Shown here: piece after piece, positions 27,196 through 36,355 of the stretch | How positions within the stretch are numbered: the first letter of the stretch is position 1 | How the letters are laid out: each line of letters opens with the position of its first letter | DNA from: Pseudomonadota bacterium | Lineage (GTDB): Bacteria; Pseudomonadota; Alphaproteobacteria; Puniceispirillales; Marisalimonadaceae | Direction: 5' to 3' | Assembly: GCA_027625145.1 (NCBI GenBank) | Contig: JAQBXK010000002.1 | Location: 93,475 to 157,474, forward strand | Length of the DNA: 64,000 nt | Position numbers and translations under genes: made by a program | Notes under the pieces: model-generated | The model's input: the letters and a program-made list of their open reading frames with translations, nothing else | Database searches by the model: none | Told to the model about the DNA's origin: nothing

Positions 27196-27894
27196 ATGAC
27201 AGTAGAGTTATTTAGGGATGATGCTTATATTAAAAATTATAATTCAAGAATAGTTGACATTGTATCTGATGGAATTGTTCTTGATAAAACAATTTTTTAT
27301 CCAGAAGGGGGAGGTCAGCCAGGGGATGTTGGGGTTATAACTATTAATGAAAATGATATAGCGGTTACAGGTACTAGGTATGAAAATAATAGATTAGTTC
27401 ATTTAATAGAACAACCTAATGCTTTGAAAATTAATCAAGACATTGGAATCAAGTTAAATTGGAAAAAAAGATATAGCCACATGCAAGTTCACACTTGTCT
27501 TCATCTTTTATGTTCGATAATTCCAGCGCCTGTTACTGGAGGTTCAATTGGAGATTCAAGAGGAAGATTGGACTTTGATCTTGAAACAAAGCCAGATAAA
27601 GAAGTAATTTTAAATCAATTAAATGAATTGATAAATAAAGATTATTTAATATCTATTTCTGAAATAACAGATCATGAGTTAGATAAAAATCCAGAATTAG
27701 TAAGAACTATGTCTGTAAAACCTCCTCGCGGATCAGGAAAAATAAGAATGGTGTCTATAGGTGATAAAATAGATTATCAACCATGCGGAGGAACTCATGT
27801 AAACAAAACATCTGAAATAGGTGAGGTCATATCTATTAAAATTGAAAATAAAGGTAAAATGAATAAAAGAATAATTATAAATCTGTCACAATAG
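27196..27894 (+). CDS. Alanyl-tRNA editing protein, AlaX type
   Basis: Free-standing editing domain that hydrolyses mischarged Ser- or Gly-tRNA(Ala). 232 residues. It has the N-terminal glycine-rich FYPEGGGQPGDVG segment shared with AlaRS, the zinc-binding HxxxH in SHMQVHTCLH (His95, His99) and the CGGTHV motif near residue 197. The presence of the N-terminal domain points to the AlaX-M form. A GGAACG-type ribosome-binding site lies before the ATG. No neighbours of related function. Confidence 0.9.
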   Translation: MTVELFRDDAYIKNYNSRIVDIVSDGIVLDKTIFYPEGGGQPGDVGVITINENDIAVTGTRYENNRLVHLIEQPNALKINQDIGIKLNWKKRYSHMQVHTCLHLLCSIIPAPVTGGSIGDSRGRLDFDLETKPDKEVILNQLNELINKDYLISISEITDHELDKNPELVRTMSVKPPRGSGKIRMVSIGDKIDYQPCGGTHVNKTSEIGEVISIKIENKGKMNKRIIINLSQ

Positions 27895-27909
27895 ATTAAT
27901 TCTCAATCA

Positions 27910-28734
27910 TTATTTTTTACATAATATTTCAAAAGGTAATGTTCTTTTTTCTTTAATAGATTTTAAAGAGTTTTTAGATCTTTCGATCATGCTAGGTCCA
28001 CCTATGACATGAATACCTAATGTTGGAGGTGTTTTGTCATTACTTTGATTAACCAGTTTTTCATAACCAGACATATACTTGTCTCCAGTTTCAATGATTT
28101 CTATATCAGTGAAACCTGTTTTTTTTAATAATAATATTGTTTCTTCTGGAGGCAATAAGTAGCTCATTGATTTAGTGTCCGCCCATGGCAAGGGGAATAT
28201 AGGGTTGCCTAATGGTCCTAATCCATGTTCGGTAAAAGCAAAAAAACTTCCTTTTTTTAATACTCTATAGGCTTCAGAAAAAAACCTATCTCTTTGAGCT
28301 ACGTTCATAGTAACGTGTTGTGAATATGCTCCATTAAAAGTATTATCATCTAACTCTAATATTTCACCATTCCCAACTTTTAAATCAATTTTATTTGACA
28401 TTGAAGTTAATTGATTAAATTCATTTCCAAGTTCAATGAAGCTAGGTGTTATATCTATTCCAGTAATGAAGCATTCAAATTTCTTTGCATAATATCTTGC
28501 AGGTCCACCAAGTCCGCAACCTATATCTAAAATTTTTTCACCCTTTGAGATAGGCATTCTATTACCAAGATCAACTGTAGCTGCTATACCTCGCGCATGA
28601 TATTGATCAATAGGAAATAAATCTTCTATTTCTAATTTTTTATCAATTAGATTAGCTTCAATCATTGCTTCACGAACTCTTAAATGTAGATCTCCTCTAG
28701 TCCAAAACTGTTCTAAATCATTTGATGTGGTCAT
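27910..28734 (-). CDS. Class I SAM-dependent methyltransferase
   Basis: 274 residues. SAM-binding motif I is ILDIGCGLGGPARYYAKKF (about 67-85); motif II is the acidic CFITGIDITPSF; post-motif regions GAYSQHVTMNV and YRVLKKGSFFAFTEHG are as in small-molecule N- or C-methyltransferases. The general pattern resembles glycine/sarcosine or sterol-type methyltransferases, but the substrate is unknown. 16 bases downstream of the GMC oxidoreductase on the same strand, which suggests one operon and a shared substrate. Confidence 0.85.
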   Translation of the reverse strand: MTTSNDLEQFWTRGDLHLRVREAMIEANLIDKKLEIEDLFPIDQYHARGIAATVDLGNRMPISKGEKILDIGCGLGGPARYYAKKFECFITGIDITPSFIELGNEFNQLTSMSNKIDLKVGNGEILELDDNTFNGAYSQHVTMNVAQRDRFFSEAYRVLKKGSFFAFTEHGLGPLGNPIFPLPWADTKSMSYLLPPEETILLLKKTGFTDIEIIETGDKYMSGYEKLVNQSNDKTPPTLGIHVIGGPSMIERSKNSLKSIKEKRTLPFEILCKK

Positions 28735-28750
28735 ATAATTTAACCTTTAT

Positions 28751-30349
28751 TTATTGGCTGTTGATTATAAAGTCAGCGCAACGTTCGCCAATCATCATAC
28801 ATGCAGCATTAGTGTTTCCAGAGATTAATGTAGGCATTATAGATGCGTCTGCAATACGTAACCCTTTAATTCCATGAACTTTAAGGTTTTTATCAACCAC
28901 TGCATTTTCATCAAATCCCATTTTACATGTTCCAACTGGATGATAAACAGTTTCAGCCTTATCTTTGATATATTGTAAAATATCTTGATCAGAAGAAAAT
29001 TCCATACCAGGTTGAATTTCATCATCACAAAATTCTTTCATAGGCAGGGATTGCATTATTTTTCTTATTAACTTTACTCCTGCAACCAATGTATCTTTAT
29101 CTAATTGATTAGATAAGAAATTGAATTTAATACTTGGATGTTCTTCTGGACTATTAGACTTTATATGAATGCTACCTTTGCTTTCAGGTCTATTTTGATT
29201 GATAGTACATGTTATTCCAGGTTCTTTGCCTAAAGTTCTTTTACCATTATTTAAGACTACTTTATATGGAATAAAGTGAACTTGAATATCTGGTGATGCA
29301 AGCTCTTGCCTAGTTTTAAAAAAACCAACTACCGGAGCTGATGGAAGAGTTAAAAATCCATCTTTTTTAAAAATATAATTAGCAATTTGTTTTAAAAGAT
29401 TAAACCCTCTAGCTTTATCGTTATATGCTACGCCTGGTTTAATAACTTTATAGACAATTCTTGGTGCAAGATGATCGCGTAAATTTTCTCCAACACCCAT
29501 TAATTTATGAATTGGGGTGATATTATTTTCTTCAAGAATTTCTGGATTACCAACTCCTGATAACTCTAAAATTTGAGGAGAGTTTATTGCACCGCCACAT
29601 AAAATAACTTCTTTTGAAGCATTATAACTAAAAATTTTATTTTTATTTTTAACTTCTACTCCAATACAAGTTTTTCCATCAAATAATAATTTTGTTACTA
29701 AAGAATTGGAGGATATAGTTAAATTTTTTCTTGATTTGATAGGTTTTAGATACGCTACTTCAGCGCTCATTCTTTCACCATTAAATATTGTAGTTTGAGT
29801 GTAACCTATACCTTCTTGTTCATCGCCATTATAGTCTTCATTAAAAGGGATACCCAAACTTTCGCTTGATTCAAATAATGCATTATAAATTGGGTTTCTA
29901 TCACTAACTTCAGAAACTTTAAGTGGTCCATTATCACCTCTTAATTCAGATTTTTTACCCTGGTAATTTTCCATTTTTTTAAAAAAAGGTAAAACATCAT
30001 CATAAGACCAACCAGTATTTCCCATTTGCGCCCAAGTATCATAATCTAATTTTTGACCTCTTACAAAAACCAAACCATTTATAGAACTCGACCCTCCTAA
30101 TAATTTTCCTCTTGGAACAGGCATTGCTCTATTGGAAGTGCTTTCTTCGAGTTCAGATCTATATCGCCAATTTACCATTGGATTATCAATGAAAAGAGCA
30201 AAGCTAGCTGGTAGTCTTGAAATAGGATGAGATGATCTTCCAGCTTCTATTAATAAAACTGTATTTTTATTATTTTCAGAGAGTCTATTAGCAACGGCAC
30301 AACCAGCTGATCCTGCTCCAACGACAATATAATCAAAATCTTTCTTCAT
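28751..30349 (-). CDS. GMC family FAD oxidoreductase (choline/alcohol dehydrogenase type)
   Basis: 532 residues. N-terminal dinucleotide fold DYIVVGAGSAGCAVANRL (about 6-23), the GMC signature GKLLGGSSSINGLVFVRG (about 80-97), the second signature GGAINSPQILELSGVG, and the C-terminal active site HPVGTCKMG with RIADASIMPTLISGNTNA (His and Asn). It oxidises a primary alcohol; choline dehydrogenase-like, but no betaine aldehyde dehydrogenase is nearby, so the substrate is open. It forms a unit with the methyltransferase downstream and is divergent from the TerC-type gene. Confidence 0.9.
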   Translation of the reverse strand: MKKDFDYIVVGAGSAGCAVANRLSENNKNTVLLIEAGRSSHPISRLPASFALFIDNPMVNWRYRSELEESTSNRAMPVPRGKLLGGSSSINGLVFVRGQKLDYDTWAQMGNTGWSYDDVLPFFKKMENYQGKKSELRGDNGPLKVSEVSDRNPIYNALFESSESLGIPFNEDYNGDEQEGIGYTQTTIFNGERMSAEVAYLKPIKSRKNLTISSNSLVTKLLFDGKTCIGVEVKNKNKIFSYNASKEVILCGGAINSPQILELSGVGNPEILEENNITPIHKLMGVGENLRDHLAPRIVYKVIKPGVAYNDKARGFNLLKQIANYIFKKDGFLTLPSAPVVGFFKTRQELASPDIQVHFIPYKVVLNNGKRTLGKEPGITCTINQNRPESKGSIHIKSNSPEEHPSIKFNFLSNQLDKDTLVAGVKLIRKIMQSLPMKEFCDDEIQPGMEFSSDQDILQYIKDKAETVYHPVGTCKMGFDENAVVDKNLKVHGIKGLRIADASIMPTLISGNTNAACMMIGERCADFIINSQ

Positions 30350-30472
30350 TATTCAGTTCCTCTAGAATTTAGTATGAAGACTATTCAATTTTTTATGAAT
30401 AACAACTTAAATTTAATTTAGTATTTTGTTAAACCAAAATCAACTGATTGAAAAAAAATAGAAACAATGTTA

Positions 30473-30493
30473 CTTAGGCAAAAACCTAGGGAG
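30473..30493 (+). promoter_or_regulatory. Hairpin overlapping the ribosome-binding site of the TerC-type gene
   Basis: A 6-bp stem (30473-30478 with 30485-30490, one G-U pair) closes the loop CAAAAA. Its right arm shares three bases with the Shine-Dalgarno AGGGAG at 30488-30493, which serves the TTG start at 30501. Folding would partly hide the site. This could be a simple translational control element. Confidence 0.4.
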
Positions 30494-30500
30494 ATTTGAA

Positions 30501-31103
30501 TTGTTAGACTGGATCCTTGACGTGTCACAAATTTTAATTGCAGATATTATTTTGTCTGGTGACAACGCTCTTATAATAGGTATGGCTGCAGCAGCAGTTC
30601 CTGAAGCCAGTAGAAAAAAAGTTATTTTTATTGGATTAATGGCAGCTGCGATTTTAAGAATATTATTTGCTCTTGTTGCTTCTTATTTAATTAGTGTTCC
30701 TGGATTATTGTTATTAGGAGGATTGATTTTATTTTGGGTTTGTTGGAAATTTTATAAAGATATTAAAGCTTTTTCATCAAAAGATAATGAAATGGATGAA
30801 GTTAAAGGATCTGTTTCTGACAAAGGGATTAAAGCAGCTTTGATTACAATTATAATTGCCGATGTTTCTATGTCGTTAGATAACGTTTTAGCTGTAACAG
30901 CTATCGCCAGAGATAACACTTTTTTACTAATGTTTGGAATTGGTTTTTCAATATTGTTAATGGCAGTCTTTGCGACTGCCATTGTTAAGTTGTTAACAAA
31001 ATTTAAATGGCTATCTTATTTCGGTCTAGTTTTTCTGATTTATTTATCAGCTAATATGACTTTTGATGGATGGAAACAAGTTCATCCATTTTTAACCATT
31101 TAA
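30501..31103 (+). CDS. TerC/YjbE family integral membrane protein
   Basis: 200 residues, six to seven hydrophobic helices. Family hallmarks: the acidic membrane motif LSGDNALIIGMAAA (about 18-31) and its repeat DVSMSLDNVLAVTAIA (about 119-134), the pair of Asp-Asn motifs seen in TerC/Alx/YkoY proteins, some of which export manganese. The start is TTG with a good AGGGAG site 7 bases upstream. Manganese export is a family-based guess. Standing alone between a divergent GMC gene and a convergent TRAP permease. Confidence 0.9.
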   Translation: MLDWILDVSQILIADIILSGDNALIIGMAAAAVPEASRKKVIFIGLMAAAILRILFALVASYLISVPGLLLLGGLILFWVCWKFYKDIKAFSSKDNEMDEVKGSVSDKGIKAALITIIIADVSMSLDNVLAVTAIARDNTFLLMFGIGFSILLMAVFATAIVKLLTKFKWLSYFGLVFLIYLSANMTFDGWKQVHPFLTI

Positions 31104-31112
31104 ATATTTTGG

Positions 31113-33152
31113 CTATCCATTTAAAAATTTGGGAAACCAAAGGGCTATATCTGGGATAAATAGAACAAGCATCATTCCAATAATTTGCAATCCAATAAAA
31201 GGAATAACAGCTGCAAATATTTCTTGTAAAGTTATCTCAGGCGGAGCAACTGATTTTAGCCAGAAACATGCAGGTCCAAATGGAGGGGATAGAAAGTATA
31301 TTTGAATATTCATTACAAATAATACTCCAAACCATACAGCAGCCCATTCTGGGTCAAGGCCTAGCTCAGGAGCCATTTTTACTACAACAGGAGCAAAAAC
31401 TGGCACAGTTATAAAAGCAATGGCAATCCACTCCATAAAAGTTCCTAATATAACTAATATAAGCATCATGACAGCAACTACACCAAGTGCAGGCAAGCCA
31501 AGATTTTCAAATAATGATCGCATGAAATCTGCACCACCAATCAGATTGTATATTCCTACAAAAGCAACCGCTCCAAGTATTAACCAGACAATTGTTCCCA
31601 CAGTTGACATCGTGCCCGCCAAAGCTTGTTGAAGTAGGCGCCAACTAAAAGAATTTCTAACCAAAGCAACCACGATTGCGCCAACAACTCCCACCGATGC
31701 AGCTTCAGTAACCGATGCAATTCCTCCATAAATAGAACCCATTACACAAAAGATTAAAAAACAACACATCATTACTGCTGTCTTTTTTTCTTTAGTAAGT
31801 TTTATTGCACTTCCACGTTGTGCGTTAACTTCTTCTGCTGTTGGAGCTAAAGAGTGGTTAAGATAACATCTAGCAAGTGTATATAGCGCATAAAAGCAGG
31901 CTAACATTAATCCAGGAACCGCTCCTCCCATAAATAAGTCTCCAATAGCTACATTCGCTGACAGGCCATAAACAATCATTATGATGCTTGGTGGTATTAA
32001 TGTTGCTAAAGCTCCTGAAGCACAGACAACACCGATGGCTAACTTTCTATCGTAGCCCAACCGTAACATTTGTGGTAAAGCAACTAGTCCTAACATGACG
32101 ATTTCTCCGCCCATTACTCCTGACATGGCAGCTAAAATAACAGCAACAACAATGGTTTGAATAGCAACGCCGCCTCTAAGCTTACCTGCAAATATTTGCA
32201 TGGCATCAAAAAGGTCTTCTGCAACTCCTGCTTTTTCTAGAATTGAAGCCATCAAAACAAATAATGGTACAGCAACTAAAGGATAACTTTCTAGAAGACC
32301 ATAAGCATTTGTAGATACTAGTAGCATGCCTGGATAACCATAATAAAAAAGCGCACTAAATATAGATACAAATAGAGTAACAACGCCCAAAGGCATGCCT
32401 GTCATCATTAATAAAACCATTGCAGCTACAATAATAAAACTAGCAGCTCCAATAGATATATCATCCATATCAACATACAAATTAGGTTCAAGGTAGTATC
32501 CAACTGAGCTATAAAACCCATTTATAGTTGCAACGATACCTGTTGCTTCAAAAGCATGCTCAAGAAAAACTAAAACAATTCTTAAAAAAATTAATCCTGC
32601 AATTGCAGTAATAATATTTTTTCCAATTTGTGATTTAAAATGCCTATATAAGTTAACTAATAATTGAATTAAATAAAGCATAGCTCCTGAAACTAGCATT
32701 GTTTTTAAAATCATAGGTTGAGGAGAATTCCAAGCGCTACCAGCTCTTTCAACACTTGTTACAGCTTCTATTGCTCTAACTATAGTGGCATCAATAAAGT
32801 ACCATAATGCAATTACTCCAATAGCATAAGCAAACAAATCTAAATACCATTGTTTTGCTTTGCTTAACATAATGTATATTACTGTAATACCGATATGACG
32901 TTTATGAAGAGTTATATATCCTGCTGATAGCATCCAAGCGCTTGCACACAAAACCATCACAGTTTCAAATACCCATTGAGTTGGTGAATGAAATAGATAT
33001 CTTGAAATAACTTCATAACAAGTTAAAAACGCCGCAAACAAATAAAGCTGAGCTACAGCTAAACCCATTAGTTTGCTTATGTGATCTACAAAGTTTAAAT
33101 TGTCCTTAATAGGTGGAAAATCATCATTGTTTACTACATCATTAGAATTCAT
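31113..33152 (-). CDS. dctQM: TRAP transporter fused small-large permease (DctQM)
   Basis: 679 residues. The N-terminal ~200 are DctQ-like (four helices, YFHSPTQWVFETVMVLCASAW-type region), and residues after about 235 are DctM-like: GGEIVMLGLVALPQML, CASGALATLIPPSIIMIVYG, GIASVTEAASVGVVGA and LSPPFGPACFWLKSV. A connecting helix pair joins them. Its binding protein lies divergently at 33454. Fused QM permeases are known in TRAP families, including the 2-oxoacid and mannitol groups. A CCCCC-containing purine-rich site (GGGGGTAG on the - strand) precedes the ATG. Confidence 0.94.
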   Translation of the reverse strand: MNSNDVVNNDDFPPIKDNLNFVDHISKLMGLAVAQLYLFAAFLTCYEVISRYLFHSPTQWVFETVMVLCASAWMLSAGYITLHKRHIGITVIYIMLSKAKQWYLDLFAYAIGVIALWYFIDATIVRAIEAVTSVERAGSAWNSPQPMILKTMLVSGAMLYLIQLLVNLYRHFKSQIGKNIITAIAGLIFLRIVLVFLEHAFEATGIVATINGFYSSVGYYLEPNLYVDMDDISIGAASFIIVAAMVLLMMTGMPLGVVTLFVSIFSALFYYGYPGMLLVSTNAYGLLESYPLVAVPLFVLMASILEKAGVAEDLFDAMQIFAGKLRGGVAIQTIVVAVILAAMSGVMGGEIVMLGLVALPQMLRLGYDRKLAIGVVCASGALATLIPPSIIMIVYGLSANVAIGDLFMGGAVPGLMLACFYALYTLARCYLNHSLAPTAEEVNAQRGSAIKLTKEKKTAVMMCCFLIFCVMGSIYGGIASVTEAASVGVVGAIVVALVRNSFSWRLLQQALAGTMSTVGTIVWLILGAVAFVGIYNLIGGADFMRSLFENLGLPALGVVAVMMLILVILGTFMEWIAIAFITVPVFAPVVVKMAPELGLDPEWAAVWFGVLFVMNIQIYFLSPPFGPACFWLKSVAPPEITLQEIFAAVIPFIGLQIIGMMLVLFIPDIALWFPKFLNG

Positions 33153-33300
33153 TTTCTACCCCCAGAATTTTTAATTTATATTAACACATTAATTAATTTT
33201 ATTCTTCAGTCTATTAAAAAATATTAATTTAAAAAATAAATAAAATAAGTTGAATTTTTATTTTTTCTTCTTCATGGTAAGTTAATCATAGGAGGAGCTA

Positions 33301-33423
33301 ATGCAATCTGAAGGTAGAAACGATCATATTGATTACTATGGACCTTGGGGCTGGTTAAGTGGATTTATACTTGGCACGTCTTTGATTTTAATTATGTTTG
33401 CTGTTGCAGATGGGTTTTCTTAA
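33301..33423 (+). CDS. 40-residue single-span membrane protein upstream of dctP
   Basis: MQSEGRNDHIDYYGPWGWL begins a 40-residue protein whose second half (about 21-36) is one hydrophobic helix ending in ADGFS. A very strong ribosome-binding site, AGGAGG, lies 6 bases before the ATG, and the dctP gene with its own AGGAGG follows 30 bases after the stop. Both sites are the strongest noticed in the window, so the frame is very probably translated. No family recognised. A membrane partner or regulator of the TRAP system is a possibility (inference). Confidence 0.75.
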   Translation: MQSEGRNDHIDYYGPWGWLSGFILGTSLILIMFAVADGFS

Positions 33424-33453
33424 TTTAAAAATTAATAATTATAGGAGGAAGTC

Positions 33454-34485
33454 ATGAAAATGAAAATAACAGGGATTTTAAGTGTTGCAGTTGCTGCAAC
33501 AATTATGGTCTCAAATGTAAATGCTAAAACTATAAAAGTTCAAGCAAGTTCAAAGGCTGGAGATTGGGCTCATTTATTTATGACCGAACAATATGCTCCT
33601 AAATTAAAAGCTATGACAGGTGGAGCTTTAGATATTACGGTTTTGCCTACTGGAGCTGTTGTACCATATAAAGAGAGTATAGATGCTGTTGCTAGTGGAA
33701 TTTTAAATGGTGATTTAAATGCTATTTCTTATTTTTCTGGAAGAGATCCTGCTTTTGCTGTTATTGGTGATTTAATTGCGGGATGGGATACTCCTGAGCA
33801 GTTACAAGCTTACTGTATGACAGGTGGCGGAAAAGAAATGCTGCAAAAAATATATGATGGATTAAAGGCAACTGCAGGTAAAATCCACGTTATAGGATGT
33901 AGTCCTTATTCAAAAGAAGCTTTAGTATCTAAAAATAAAATAACAACTGTTGCAGGTTTAAAAGGTGTAAAAATAAGATCTCCTGAAGGTTTGGCAGCTG
34001 AAGTTTTTAGATTAGTTGGAGCTGCTCCTTCTTCTCTTCCTTTCTCAGAAGTTTATACTTCATTGGAAAAAGGTATAGTTGATGCTGCAGATGCTTCTGC
34101 TTATATAAACAATACTAATTCAGGCATGCATAAAGTTGCAAAATTTCCGATTTATCCTGGCATTCACTCAATGGCAAATCTTCAATTCATAGTCAATAAA
34201 AAATTATGGAATAAAATGTCAAAAGATCATCAAACAGCATTAGAAGTTTGGTACGTAGCTGCTTATACAGAAATGAGAAGAGCTGCTGATGTTGAAGATA
34301 GAGAGCAAGTAGCTAAAGATAAAGCTGGCGGTGAAATTACTGTTATAGATTGGGCTCAAGAAGAACGTGATAAATTTAGAAAAATTTCTGTAGGCGCATG
34401 GGAAAACTTTGCACAGAAAAGTCCTTTAGCTAGAGAAGCTTTAAATTCACAATTAGCGTTCATGAAGAAAATGGGAATGCTATAA
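33454..34485 (+). CDS. dctP: TRAP transporter substrate-binding protein (DctP family), third system
   Basis: 343 residues, signal peptide ending at VNA-K25. The mature start TIKVQASSKAGDWAH and the GKEMLQKIYDGL and LKGVKIRSPEGLAAEVF segments resemble the TakP/DctP7-type receptors for 2-oxo acids and sugar alcohols that pair with fused QM permeases. The conserved Arg in KIRSPEG should bind the ligand carboxylate. It is transcribed away from its permease gene, so the two parts are under separate promoters. Followed by a strong terminator. Confidence 0.93.
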   Translation: MKMKITGILSVAVAATIMVSNVNAKTIKVQASSKAGDWAHLFMTEQYAPKLKAMTGGALDITVLPTGAVVPYKESIDAVASGILNGDLNAISYFSGRDPAFAVIGDLIAGWDTPEQLQAYCMTGGGKEMLQKIYDGLKATAGKIHVIGCSPYSKEALVSKNKITTVAGLKGVKIRSPEGLAAEVFRLVGAAPSSLPFSEVYTSLEKGIVDAADASAYINNTNSGMHKVAKFPIYPGIHSMANLQFIVNKKLWNKMSKDHQTALEVWYVAAYTEMRRAADVEDREQVAKDKAGGEITVIDWAQEERDKFRKISVGAWENFAQKSPLAREALNSQLAFMKKMGML

Positions 34486-34510
34486 AACTTTAAATTATTA
34501 TTTAATTTAA

Positions 34511-34547
34511 AACTTGCTGAAAGTGAATTTCAGCAAGTTTTTTTTTA
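34511..34547 (+). terminator. Rho-independent terminator after dctP
   Basis: A perfect 12-bp stem (34511-34522 with 34528-34539), 5-base loop GTGAA, then a run of nine T residues at 34538-34546. It is the clearest terminator in the window and ends the 33301-34485 transcript. Its T run overlaps the last bases of the converging amidase gene. Confidence 0.92.
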
Positions 34548-35849
34548 TATTTTTTTCATTATTAAATTAGAAATATTAAGTAATTTAGCGTCTTCATTCC
34601 AAGACGTAATAACTTGTATGCCGATTGGCAAGCCGTCTTTGCCTTTTAAAACAGGCAAACTAATTGCAGGAACTCCCATCATAGTCCAGTAACCATTGAA
34701 AATTGCATTTCCAGTATTCATTAAATCTCTGGGTGCTTGTCCAGGAGCAGCTGGGGTAATAATAGCATCAAATTTTGTAAAGATAGATTTTAAAATTTGT
34801 TGCATTTTTTTAGCTTTTTCAATGGCATCAATATACTCTTTTGCAGTCACTGGTAAGCCAGCTTCTATTCTATTAACCGTAAAAGGATGAAGCTTTGATT
34901 TGTTTTCATTGTAGTAAGCAGATAAAGAGCTTGAAATAGAACCATTCATAATTATTTCATGGCATTTTGCTGCCTCAGAAAAACTGTCGCCAAGTTCTAT
35001 TGTTTCTATATCCATAGGAAATTGAGCTACAAATTCTTTTATTTGTTTCTGCATATCTTGCTCACCGAAATTCCAGACTGGCCCTTCGACAAAAGCAAAC
35101 TTTGGTAATGAATTTGTTGTGCTTTCATTTTTAAAAACATAATGACTATCCATATCTAAATCGTTTTCATGGTAGGATAAAATAACTGAAGCAACTAATT
35201 TTATATCATCTGGAGTATTCGCGTAAATGCCAGGATGATCCAAGCGTTGAGATATTGCTGATATTCCAGCTCTTGATACGGTTCCAAAAGTAGGCTTGAG
35301 ACCAAAAATACCTGTAAATGAAGCAGGTCTCAAAATTGATCCTCCTGTCTGAGAACCAATAGCTAATGGTATCATATTATCAGATACAGCAGCAGCAGAA
35401 CCTGAAGAAGATCCACCTGGCGTACATTCTAGATCTTTAGGATTTTTTGTTTTGCCCGGCGCAGACAAAGCAAATTCTGTAGTAACGCATTTTCCCATTA
35501 TAACTGCGCCTGCATCTCTAAGTAACTTTACAAGATGAGCGTCTTCAGTAGGTTTTCTATTCTTACATATTAATGAGCCATTTTCAGTTGGCATATCCTT
35601 AGTATCAATTATATCTTTAATACCAACAGGAATACCATTTAATATACCACCTTGTTTATTGTCTCGCCTTTTATCTGCAAGTTTAGCTTGATGAATGGCT
35701 AATCCAGGATCTATAAAAACCCAAGCTCCAACTTCAGGTTCACGTAATTTTATATGATCTAAAAAAGCTTGAACGTATTTTTCAGAAGTTAACTCACCTT
35801 TTTCCATCATGTTTAAGGCTTCTACAGCACTTAATTTTATTAAATTCAT
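34545..35849 (-). CDS. Amidase-signature family hydrolase, second copy type
   Basis: 434 residues of the amidase-signature family. Triad: Lys in GIPVGIKDIIDT (about 73), cis-Ser in PGGSSSGSAAAV (about 150) and nucleophile Ser in GSQTGGSILRPA (about 171). Not closely similar to the amidase at 1661 outside the motifs. The next upstream gene on the strand encodes a RidA-family protein 23 bases away, so the two may form an operon acting on an amide or imine-producing compound. Substrate not predictable. Confidence 0.88.
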   Translation of the reverse strand: MNLIKLSAVEALNMMEKGELTSEKYVQAFLDHIKLREPEVGAWVFIDPGLAIHQAKLADKRRDNKQGGILNGIPVGIKDIIDTKDMPTENGSLICKNRKPTEDAHLVKLLRDAGAVIMGKCVTTEFALSAPGKTKNPKDLECTPGGSSSGSAAAVSDNMIPLAIGSQTGGSILRPASFTGIFGLKPTFGTVSRAGISAISQRLDHPGIYANTPDDIKLVASVILSYHENDLDMDSHYVFKNESTTNSLPKFAFVEGPVWNFGEQDMQKQIKEFVAQFPMDIETIELGDSFSEAAKCHEIIMNGSISSSLSAYYNENKSKLHPFTVNRIEAGLPVTAKEYIDAIEKAKKMQQILKSIFTKFDAIITPAAPGQAPRDLMNTGNAIFNGYWTMMGVPAISLPVLKGKDGLPIGIQVITSWNEDAKLLNISNLIMKKI

Positions 35850-35872
35850 TTGAATTCCTTAATTATTATTAA

Positions 35873-36256
35873 TTACAAGTTTTGAATTACAGCTTCTGCT
35901 TCAATTTCAACGGTCATCCTAGGGTCCACTAAAGCTGAAACTTCTAGCAAAGTTGATGCAGGCTTATGTTCTCCAAAATAATCTATTCTTTTTGGATTAA
36001 TAATAGTTCTATCAGCTATATTTGTTAGAAAAACTCTTACCTTAACAACGTCTGAATAAGATCCTCCAGCAGCTTCAAGGCATGTGTTAAAATCTCTCAT
36101 GGCTATATCAAATTGTTCTTTTGTATTATCTGGAATAGTACCATCAAAATTCATTCCTACCAGACCGGAAATCCAAATAATGCCATTAGCTTCAACAGCA
36201 TGGCAGTAATGGCTTACAGGTTGAAGGATATCAGGTATTAAGATTCTATTAATCAT
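35873..36256 (-). CDS. RidA/YjgF/Rid family protein
   Basis: 127 residues, the normal length for trimeric Rid proteins, which hydrolyse reactive enamines/imines formed by PLP and other enzymes. ISGLVGMNFDGTIP, FNTCLEAAGGSYSDVVKVRV and the C-terminal VEIEAEAV match the family. The Arg of the substrate-binding site is expected in the DVVKVRVFL strand and is present. First gene before the amidase. It belongs to one of the less characterised Rid subgroups, so RidA itself is not certain. Confidence 0.85.
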   Translation of the reverse strand: MINRILIPDILQPVSHYCHAVEANGIIWISGLVGMNFDGTIPDNTKEQFDIAMRDFNTCLEAAGGSYSDVVKVRVFLTNIADRTIINPKRIDYFGEHKPASTLLEVSALVDPRMTVEIEAEAVIQNL

Positions 36257-36355
36257 GTTTACTCCTTTATAAAAATAAATATTATTTTTTTCTTTTATTA
36301 TAAATTATTATAAAGTTTACTTTAAAATTAAATTAAAAAAAAGGATTTCGTAAAA

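Noticed and set aside
30350..30500. A yybP-ykoY (manganese) riboswitch before the TerC-type gene
   Set aside because: The region is too short and lacks the conserved paired loops; only a small hairpin at the ribosome-binding site is present.
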